DNA of 10,425 nucleotides from JBHIFE01 sp046760985 (GTDB taxonomy: Bacteria > Chloroflexota > Dehalococcoidia > Dehalococcoidales > RBG-16-60-22), in contig JBHIFE010000044.1 in assembly GCA_046760985.1 (NCBI GenBank), forward strand, positions 1-10,425, in the 5' to 3' direction. Within the stretch, counting starts at the first letter, position 1; each line of letters opens with the position of its first letter. The notes below the pieces were generated by a model that was not told the DNA's origin, did not search any database, and was given only the letters and a program-made list of their open reading frames with translations. Shown here piece after piece: positions 1-5,739 of this stretch. The position numbers and the translations under genes are program-made.

Positions 1-317
1 ACTCGCCCTTCGGCGATAAGCTCATCACCTACCTTGGCAGCAGCGATAAAATGGATGTTGAACTGGGAGGCGATGCTGGGGCGAGTTACCGAATTGACAG
101 TATAGGCAAAAGCCTGGTCAGCCACTGCCATAACGATGCCGCCAAAGATTAGACCATTAAAATTTTGGTACTCGGGCGTTAGTTTCATCACCACCTTAGC
201 ATAACCCGGGGATAACTCCACCAGCTGCATTTTTAGGAAAGAGGCGATGGGTTCTGCCTCGGCTCCAGCCCTTAGTTCTGCCAGAGCATTAGATGCCTTA
301 CTTTCCTGTCCTAACAT
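1..317 (-). CDS. PaaI-family hotdog thioesterase, C-terminus cut by window edge
   Basis: Reading the minus strand from ATG at 317 gives 105 residues before the window ends. The segment NFNGLIFGGIVMAVADQAF (residues 52-70) matches the PaaI/hotdog active-site helix: Asn52, the Gly-Gly pair at 59-60 and the conserved acidic Asp67, followed by AYTVNS. This fold hydrolyses acyl- or aryl-CoA thioesters as an oligomer in the cytoplasm. The usual His-Gly-Gly is Phe-Gly-Gly here (Phe58). Start choice: GGAGG lies 7 bases upstream of the ATG (GGAGGAATTCAAG-ATG). It is the last gene seen in the iorA-iorB-aminotransferase operon, 41 bp behind the aminotransferase, so phenylacetyl-CoA or indoleacetyl-CoA made by IorAB is a reasonable substrate (inferred). 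About 25-40 residues are probably missing beyond the edge. The family call is confident; the substrate is not. Confidence 0.85.
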   Translation of the reverse strand, partial: MLGQESKASNALAELRAGAEAEPIASFLKMQLVELSPGYAKVVMKLTPEYQNFNGLIFGGIVMAVADQAFAYTVNSVTRPSIASQFNIHFIAAAKVGDELIAEGR

Positions 318-358
318 CTTGAATTCCTCCGTTTTCAGACAACTTTTTGGGGACTAAC

Positions 359-1540
359 TTAGACGAATTTTTGGGCAGCCTTTTGGAAACCAGCTAGGGA
401 ACCTTTAAGTACATTGTCGTCAACACAGTAGGCTACTCTAAAATACCCTGTTGACCCGAAGCCACGACCGGGAACAGTCAGTACCTTGAATTGCCGTAGC
501 TCCCCGACAAAGGCAACATCATCTTCCACTGGAGATTTGGGGAACATATAGAAAGCTCCCTGGGGCTTTACCACCGAATAGCCCATTTTAGTAAGGTGCT
601 CATACAAAAAATCCCTCTTTTTCTGGTATTCAGCTACCGAGACGGTAATTGGCTGCAGGTGGCGCACTATGTGTTGCATCAAGGCTGGGGCATTGACATA
701 TCCCAGTGTTCGGTTGCAGAAGATAAGACCATCCACCAGCTCCTCTCGCTGGCTACATTCAGGATGTACGGCAATGTAGCCAATACGCTCGCCGGGCAGT
801 GACAAGTCCTTGGAGTGGGAGGTGACGACGATAGTCTGCCGGTGATGGTGCAAAGGCGAGGGGTATTTCAATCCATCGTAGATAATCTTGCGATAGGCTT
901 CATCGCTGACAAGGAAAATCTGTGTCCTATATTGGGCTTCCTTTTGGTGAAGCATCTCTCCCAGCCGATGTAGGAGGTCATCACTATAGACAACGCCGGT
1001 AGGGTTGTTGGGGGAATTTATGATTACTGCTTTGGTTTTAGCGCCAATATTAGCTTCCAGAACATCGAGCTCGGGCATAAATTGCTCATCTGTAGGCAGA
1101 ACCTTGGTTACTCCACCATGGTTGTCAACATAGTTGATATACTCGACAAAGTAGGGAGCGAATACAATGACCTCATCCCCTTGGTTAAGTATTGTCTTCA
1201 GTACCACATTTAATCCCCCCGCCGCCCCGCAGGTCATGACAATATCATTCAAGGTGAACTTGATGCCAGTCTCCAGCGAGAGCTGTTCCGCCACAGCCAT
1301 CCTTGTCTCAGCATAACCGGCATTTGGCATATATCTATGCATTCCCGGTGGGGGGTGTTCCGCCAGCCTCTTTAACTCCTGGTGAAACTGAGCGGGAGGT
1401 TCCATCACCGGGTTACCCAGAGAAAGGTCAAAGACGTTCTTCTCACCATAGCGCTGCTTAAGTGCAGCTCCTTCCTCAAACATCCTCCTAATCCATGAAC
1501 CCTCCGCCATACTTTTCTGAACCTTCTCAGAGATGGACAT
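359..1540 (-). CDS. PLP-dependent class I/II aminotransferase, probably acting on aromatic amino acids
   Basis: A complete 393-residue fold-type I aminotransferase, the normal length for the aspartate/aromatic aminotransferase superfamily. Visible landmarks are LGNP (41-44) near the substrate entrance, AGGLN (107-111, phosphate-side glycine-rich turn), Tyr130, NNPTG (178-182), Asp213 in SDEAY (binds the PLP pyridine nitrogen), SHSK with Lys244 as the Schiff-base lysine, Arg252 (PLP phosphate) and Arg368 in YFRVAY (alpha-carboxylate of the substrate). The ATG overlaps the end of iorB by 14 bp and has AAGGA about 8-9 bases upstream. Being co-transcribed with indolepyruvate ferredoxin oxidoreductase suggests it makes indolepyruvate, phenylpyruvate or hydroxyphenylpyruvate from Trp, Phe or Tyr. 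This is inferred from context: sequence alone does not separate aromatic from aspartate or alanine specificity. Confidence 0.9.
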   Translation of the reverse strand: MSISEKVQKSMAEGSWIRRMFEEGAALKQRYGEKNVFDLSLGNPVMEPPAQFHQELKRLAEHPPPGMHRYMPNAGYAETRMAVAEQLSLETGIKFTLNDIVMTCGAAGGLNVVLKTILNQGDEVIVFAPYFVEYINYVDNHGGVTKVLPTDEQFMPELDVLEANIGAKTKAVIINSPNNPTGVVYSDDLLHRLGEMLHQKEAQYRTQIFLVSDEAYRKIIYDGLKYPSPLHHHRQTIVVTSHSKDLSLPGERIGYIAVHPECSQREELVDGLIFCNRTLGYVNAPALMQHIVRHLQPITVSVAEYQKKRDFLYEHLTKMGYSVVKPQGAFYMFPKSPVEDDVAFVGELRQFKVLTVPGRGFGSTGYFRVAYCVDDNVLKGSLAGFQKAAQKFV

Positions 1541-2123
1541 CTCTCATTTCCTTTCTACCCTGGTTGAAGGCGGTAACATTAATCTGCAGGATATTTGAGG
1601 GCAGGTGTTGAGAGATACTACCCTTCCAGACATGAACTTTAAAAGGTAAGAAAATTGAGGCACATCCCAACATAAACATATTGAGCGCCCTGATGTTACC
1701 CAGTTCTCTGACTCGGCGGGTGCCATTGATAAAATAGACGCGGTCTGTTCGTTGCTTCAGAATATTGATTATCTTCTCATCACTGGGGTACCGCTCATAG
1801 CCAAGGCTGACAGACAGTGGGGGGAGTGCGTGATTATTGACGATGGCTATTCCTCCGGGTCTGAGGTAGTAACCCCACCTAGCCGCCTCCAGCTTCTCCA
1901 GGGCGAGTAGTATGTCAACCTCGCCTTTCTTGATGAGGGGAGACCATACCTGCGGGGCTATCCGCAGATGACTGATGACACTACCCCCGCGCTGTGCCAT
2001 GCCCAGGGTATCTGTTTTTTTGACATCGTAGCCGGCAGCTATAGCTGTCTCGCCGAGTATATCACTAGCGAAGATAATCCCCTGACCTCCTGCGCCACTA
2101 ATAAGCAGGTCTAGCTTTTTCAC
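1527..2123 (-). CDS. iorB: Indolepyruvate ferredoxin oxidoreductase beta subunit
   Basis: A 198-residue protein of the pyruvate/2-oxoacid oxidoreductase gamma-domain family, the usual size for IorB. The N-terminal GAGGQG (residues 10-15) is the hallmark nucleotide-type loop, followed by the second signature GMAQRGGSV (41-49); an ALNMFMLGCAS helix (146-156) lies near the C-terminus. IorB partners IorA to oxidatively decarboxylate aryl-pyruvates to aryl-acetyl-CoA and pass electrons to ferredoxin. The start is GTG at 2123, overlapping the iorA stop as GTGA, so the two subunits are translationally coupled; an AGGGA motif lies about 6-7 bases upstream inside iorA. Its 3' end overlaps the aminotransferase start by 14 bp. 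The family call is secure; substrate range within aryl-pyruvates (versus branched 2-oxoacids) cannot be fixed from sequence. Confidence 0.92.
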   Translation of the reverse strand: MKKLDLLISGAGGQGIIFASDILGETAIAAGYDVKKTDTLGMAQRGGSVISHLRIAPQVWSPLIKKGEVDILLALEKLEAARWGYYLRPGGIAIVNNHALPPLSVSLGYERYPSDEKIINILKQRTDRVYFINGTRRVRELGNIRALNMFMLGCASIFLPFKVHVWKGSISQHLPSNILQINVTAFNQGRKEMRDVHL

Positions 2124-3943
2124 TTTGATTCCCTGGCGATAATCTTAGACTGCGGACTTATTGCCTTTGGGGGGCAAAGCTGCTGACAAATAGTGCAGGC
2201 GTCGCCAACACACAGGGCAGTGTCAATGTAAACCCGTTCGTCATCACTTTGAATGGCGGGACACCCGAGCAGGAGGCAGATACCGCACAGGTTGCATCTC
2301 TCAGTATCAATGACTCTCGGCTCAGGGCGGGTCGGCACACGCACCGAGCAGGCACCACGGACGATAATAACCGAAAGTTCAGGATTATCCAGGGAACTCC
2401 TGACACTATCCCTTAATGCTTTCATATTAAAGGCATCAACCACCTTAACATCATTAACGCCAGCACCGCGAATCAGTTGCTCCAGTTCTATTTTTTTGGT
2501 CTCTTTGCCCTGAGCCGAAATACCGGTACCGGGGTGTTCCTGGTGCCCGGTCATGGCGGTGGTGCTGTTATCCAAAATTATGATTGTTATCTGCCCCATA
2601 TTATAGGCGGCGTTGACCAGACCGGTGATGCCCGAATGCAGGAAGGTGGAGTCGCCGATAACGGCTACCACTTTGTTTCTTATTCCAGCTTTCTCCATAC
2701 CCAGAGCCTGACCAATGCTGGCACCCATGCAGGCACAAGTGTCCATGGCGAGGAGTGGGGGATAGGCACCCAGAGTATAGCAGCCAATATCACCGGTGAT
2801 GATTAACTTTGATTCCTTTGGGGTCTTACCTTTAGCTTTGGGCAATTTGGCGCGCTGCCCGATAGTACTGAGGACGAAAAATATGCCGGTATGTGGGCAA
2901 CCCGAACATAGAAGGGGAGGACGCCTGGGTAGCTCTGGGGCTGCCTCTACCTGCTGGAATGAAGAGCCGCCCAACAACCCAGCATTGCGGCTGGCTTCCT
3001 CAATAATATCCGGGCTTAACTCGCCCAGCCTAGGGATGAATTCCTTCCCACTAACCCTTATTCCCATAGCCTGAATATTTTCCTGGAGAAACGGGTCAAG
3101 TTCCTCTATAACTATCACTCTATCTACCTGGGAGGTGAAATGGCGAAGTAAATTCTGGGGGAGAGGGTAGGTCATGCCGAGCTTAAGAAAGCAAGCTTTG
3201 GGGAAAACCTCTCTGGCATACTGGTAGGCAACCCCACTGGCAACTATGCCAAGATGGTGGTCGCCCCACAGTAATTGATTAAGGGGGAAGGTCTCGGCAT
3301 AAGCGGCTAGTTTGATCAAACGCTCTTCTATTAGGGGATGTCTGAGTCGGGCGTAAACCGGTAGCATGACATATTTTTCCACATTGCGTGGGAAACCTGG
3401 CTGGCTGACTGGCACAGCACGGCTCCGATTCACTTTTACCACTGACTTGGAGTGGGAGATGCGAGTCGTGGTACGCACCAGCACCGGGGTATCAAACTTT
3501 TCGCTAAGGTCAAAGGCATACGCCATAAAGTCATAGGCTTCCTGACTATCACTGGGCTCCAGCATGGGCACTTTGGCGAATTTGGCATAGTGGCGGTTGT
3601 CCTGCTCATTCTGGGAGCTGTGGACTCCCGGATCATCGGCACTGATGACAACCATCCCGGCATTGATGCCGGTTGTTGCCGCAGCCATAAAGGGGTCGCT
3701 AGCCACGTTCAGCCCCACCTGTTTCATAGACACTAGCGAGCGAGCCCCGGCATAGGCTGCTCCCAGCGCCACCTCCATAGCCACCTTCTCATTGGTTGAC
3801 CATTCCGCGTAGATATCATTATAGTCAGCCAGGGATTCAAGTATTTCAGTGCTTGGAGTTCCGGGATAGGCAGTAGCTACCTTTACGCCAGCATGATAGG
3901 CTCCTAAGGCTAGAGCCTCATTCCCAGATAGTAGTTTTATCAT
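2120..3943 (-). CDS. iorA: Indolepyruvate ferredoxin oxidoreductase alpha subunit
   Basis: A 607-residue IorA from the ATG at 3943. Order of domains: a pyrimidine-binding POR domain starting LLSGNEALALGAYHAGV, with the TPP-activating Glu region in NEKVAMEVA (about 51-59); a middle domain; CSGCPHTG (346-353); a TPP-binding domain with GDIGCYTLGAYPPL (384-397) and the metal-TPP motif beginning GDST (430-433) and reaching an Asn near 444; and a C-terminal ferredoxin module. The first Fe-S motif is C550-x2-C-x2-C-x4-CP. The second reads C578-x4-C-x2-C-x3-CP, two residues longer than the textbook spacing. The enzyme converts aryl-pyruvate, CoA and oxidised ferredoxin to aryl-acetyl-CoA and CO2. 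Start: an in-frame GTG at 3952 would add MAK, but that GTG touches the -10 box, so I prefer the ATG, which also matches the family N-terminus. No Shine-Dalgarno precedes it. Confidence 0.94.
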   Translation of the reverse strand: MIKLLSGNEALALGAYHAGVKVATAYPGTPSTEILESLADYNDIYAEWSTNEKVAMEVALGAAYAGARSLVSMKQVGLNVASDPFMAAATTGINAGMVVISADDPGVHSSQNEQDNRHYAKFAKVPMLEPSDSQEAYDFMAYAFDLSEKFDTPVLVRTTTRISHSKSVVKVNRSRAVPVSQPGFPRNVEKYVMLPVYARLRHPLIEERLIKLAAYAETFPLNQLLWGDHHLGIVASGVAYQYAREVFPKACFLKLGMTYPLPQNLLRHFTSQVDRVIVIEELDPFLQENIQAMGIRVSGKEFIPRLGELSPDIIEEASRNAGLLGGSSFQQVEAAPELPRRPPLLCSGCPHTGIFFVLSTIGQRAKLPKAKGKTPKESKLIITGDIGCYTLGAYPPLLAMDTCACMGASIGQALGMEKAGIRNKVVAVIGDSTFLHSGITGLVNAAYNMGQITIIILDNSTTAMTGHQEHPGTGISAQGKETKKIELEQLIRGAGVNDVKVVDAFNMKALRDSVRSSLDNPELSVIIVRGACSVRVPTRPEPRVIDTERCNLCGICLLLGCPAIQSDDERVYIDTALCVGDACTICQQLCPPKAISPQSKIIARESK

Positions 3944-3952
3944 TTTCGCCAC

Positions 3953-3981
3953 ATTATACCAATAAGTTGCCCATCAGACAA
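3953..3981 (-). promoter_or_regulatory. Sigma-70 type extended -10 promoter of the iorA operon
   Basis: On the minus strand a perfect TATAAT (3953-3958) is preceded by TGG, making an extended -10 (TGnTATAAT), and a -35-like TTGTCT (3976-3981) stands 17 bp upstream. The -10 ends one base before the in-frame GTG at 3952. A start of transcription about 7 bases downstream would fall near 3946, only about 3 bases before the ATG at 3943. Box matches are seen directly; the transcription start is inferred. Confidence 0.72.
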
Positions 3982-4006
3982 ACACGGAGAACAGGCTTAT
4001 AGCCAT

Positions 4007-4037
4007 TTGACAAACAGGTGAGCTATACCTACATAAT
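4007..4037 (+). promoter_or_regulatory. Probable promoter of the GYD-ABM-trpS operon
   Basis: A consensus TTGACA (4007-4012) is followed by CATAAT (4032-4037; 5 of 6 to TATAAT) with a 19-bp spacer, which is long but tolerable. It fires away from iorA and would give a leader of about 27 bases holding the AGGAGGT ribosome-binding site. A 17-bp spacer would place the weaker TACATA as -10. Confidence 0.5.
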
Positions 4038-4070
4038 TAAGTCAAAGAGCCCGACTAAGAGGAGGTAGTC

Positions 4071-4373
4071 ATGCCTGTTTATCTTATGCTTACCACTCTC
4101 ACTGACGAAGGGAGAAAGGTAATTCAAGATGACCCAGAGAGTCTTAGGGATATCAATAAAGAGGTGGAGCATATGGGAGTTAAGATCCTAGACCAGTATG
4201 CTCTTCTGGGTCAGTATGACTTCGTTAACATACTGGAAGCGCCGAGTAATGAAGCCGTAGCTAAACTAGCAATAAGATTGAGTGCTAAGGGAACTACTCA
4301 AACTCTGACTCTAGCTGCAATCACTCTTGATGATCTTATTGATGCCTTGAAGAAGAAGGAACCCCCGTGGTAG
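4071..4373 (+). CDS. GYD-domain protein of unknown role
   Basis: A complete 100-residue protein covering the whole GYD domain: MPVYLMLTTLTDEGRKVI at the N-terminus, the GQYD signature at 47-50 (LLGQYDFVNILEAPSNEAVAKLAI) and a Gly-Thr-Thr-Gln-Thr turn (74-78) before a strand LAAI. The family is a small ferredoxin-like alpha+beta fold expected to form oligomers; its biochemical function is not established. No membrane segment, signal peptide or metal-binding cysteine is present. Start is firm: AGGAGGT lies 4 bases before the ATG. It is the first gene after the divergent iorA/GYD promoters and is followed by another small protein of similar fold class and trpS. Related to Lrp-type effector domains in overall fold, but it lacks any DNA-binding part. 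Confidence 0.87.
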   Translation: MPVYLMLTTLTDEGRKVIQDDPESLRDINKEVEHMGVKILDQYALLGQYDFVNILEAPSNEAVAKLAIRLSAKGTTQTLTLAAITLDDLIDALKKKEPPW

Positions 4374-4436
4374 TTAACTCTGCTCTCGGATTTTCTTATG
4401 TCTGCCAGCATAATGAGCAACTAGAAGGAGGAAGTG

Positions 4437-4721
4437 ATGGTAAGAGTCATCATAGAGCGCCGCGTAAAAAAAGGAGAGAACGTTTGGTCGCTGCTCCGGG
4501 AGCTTAGAACAGCTGCCGTACAGCAGCCAGGCTATATAACTGGTGAGACGTTAGTTAGCGCTGAAGATAAATCTGTCATCGTGGTAATAAGTACATGGCG
4601 TAACTTTGAGGATTGGAAGGCATGGGAAACATCCGAGGCGCGAACCAGACTATACCGGCAGATTGAGCCGCTCTTGGTGGAAAAGCCCAGGGTCAGAATA
4701 TTTGAGATACCGGCAACCTAG
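4437..4721 (+). CDS. Antibiotic biosynthesis monooxygenase (ABM) domain protein
   Basis: A 94-residue single-domain protein with the ABM/dimeric alpha-beta barrel pattern: strand VRVIIERRVKKG, helix ending in LRTAAVQQPGYITGE (the conserved PGY-x-x-GE turn, 31-37), central strand SVIVVISTW, and the tryptophan-rich helix TWRNFEDWKAWETSEAR with Trp54, Trp60 and Trp63, then the typical IEPLL. Members are cofactor-free quinol monooxygenases, haem-degrading enzymes or proteins of unknown role; nothing here selects among these, and an oxygenase would be surprising in an anaerobe. An upstream in-frame GTG at 4434 is only 2 bases from the AAGGAGG site, whereas ATG 4437 is 5 bases away, so I choose the ATG. 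It lies 63 bp after the GYD gene and 29 bp before trpS, suggesting co-transcription. Confidence 0.85.
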   Translation: MVRVIIERRVKKGENVWSLLRELRTAAVQQPGYITGETLVSAEDKSVIVVISTWRNFEDWKAWETSEARTRLYRQIEPLLVEKPRVRIFEIPAT

Positions 4722-4750
4722 AAGAGCAGTTAAGGAGTATGTAGCCAGTT

Positions 4751-5734
4751 ATGAAAAAGCGAGTATTTTCTGGTATTCAGCCGTCAGGTGACATTCACAT
4801 TGGTAACTATTTAGGCGCGATTCAGCATTGGGTAGCCTCACAGAATGAGCTTGATAGTATCTTTTGTATTGTTGACCTGCATGCCATCACTGTCCCTCAG
4901 GACTCCAAGACTCTGAAGTCAAAGATACGGGAAGTGGCTGGTCTGCTCTTTGCTGCGGGCATAGACCCGAAAGTGTCAACGGTCTTTGTCCAGTCTCACA
5001 TTGGTGCTCATGCTGAACTGACCTGGATTCTCAATTGCTTTATTCCTATCGGCTGGATGAAGCGTATGACGCAGTTTAAGGAGAAATCACAAAAGCAGAA
5101 AGAACAGGTTAGCACTGGTCTTTTTGATTATCCGGCGCTGATGGCAGCGGATATTCTGCTTTATAATACTGATTTCGTGCCGGTTGGTGAAGACCAGAAG
5201 CAACATGTGGAGCTGGCACGGGATGTTGCCCAGCGATTCAACGCAATTTATGGTGAGACTTTCAAATTACCGAGAGTGATAATACCTGAAACAGGGGCAC
5301 GTATTATGGGCTTAGAAGACCCGACGAAAAAGATGAGTAAGAGCGAAGCGGGGCCGGGGCATACCATTGATTTGCTTGATTCACCAGATGACATTCGTGG
5401 CAAAATCATGAGGGCAACTACTGACTCGCTGCGTGACATCCGTTTTGATGAGAGTCGCCCCGGAATTTATAACCTGCTGGTCATCTATGAACTTTTCACT
5501 AAGCTGGGTAGGAAGGAGATTGAGGCGCGGTTTGAAGGAAAAGGCTATGTTGATTTGAAGCAGGAACTAGCCGAGATAGTCGTCGAAAGGCTAAGTCCCT
5601 TGCAGTCTCGTTATCGGGAATTGACTGCTGACCCAACCTACATTGACTCTTTGCTTACCGAGGGGGCACTTAGAGTTCGCCCCATCGCCGAAAAGACTTT
5701 GGCTATCGTCAAAGAAAAGATTGGGCTTGGCTGA
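4751..5734 (+). CDS. trpS: Tryptophanyl-tRNA synthetase
   Basis: A 327-residue class I aminoacyl-tRNA synthetase that attaches tryptophan to tRNA-Trp, full length for bacterial TrpRS. The family N-terminus FSGIQPSGDIHIGNYLGA carries the HIGH-type signature as HIGN (16-19); MKRMTQFK (103-110), YPALMAADILLY (127-138) and VGEDQKQHVELARD (145-158) form the tryptophan/ATP site, and KMSKS is exact at 194-198. The C-terminal helical anticodon domain ends IVKEKIGLG. The start MKKRVFSGIQPSG fits the family exactly, yet its best ribosome-binding site, AAGGAG at 4732-4737, is 13 bases away, longer than usual, with an ATG-TAG start-stop pair lying between them. It is the last gene of the GYD-ABM-trpS group and converges on rtcB with a 5-bp gap. 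Confidence 0.98.
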   Translation: MKKRVFSGIQPSGDIHIGNYLGAIQHWVASQNELDSIFCIVDLHAITVPQDSKTLKSKIREVAGLLFAAGIDPKVSTVFVQSHIGAHAELTWILNCFIPIGWMKRMTQFKEKSQKQKEQVSTGLFDYPALMAADILLYNTDFVPVGEDQKQHVELARDVAQRFNAIYGETFKLPRVIIPETGARIMGLEDPTKKMSKSEAGPGHTIDLLDSPDDIRGKIMRATTDSLRDIRFDESRPGIYNLLVIYELFTKLGRKEIEARFEGKGYVDLKQELAEIVVERLSPLQSRYRELTADPTYIDSLLTEGALRVRPIAEKTLAIVKEKIGLG

Positions 5735-5739
5735 TAGGC

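Noticed and set aside
2253..3736. Several open frames of 60-110 codons opposite or inside iorA
   Set aside because: They lie wholly within iorA, have no family features, weak or absent ribosome-binding sites and low-complexity composition typical of shadow frames of a GC-moderate gene.
3944..3952. GTG at 3952 as the iorA start
   Set aside because: It directly follows the -10 box and would lie upstream of the expected transcription start; the ATG nine bases on matches the family N-terminus.
4386..4414. CATAAT before the ABM gene, possible internal promoter
   Set aside because: The hexamer 17 bp upstream (TCGGAT) matches -35 at only about two positions and there is no extended -10, so it is not supportable.
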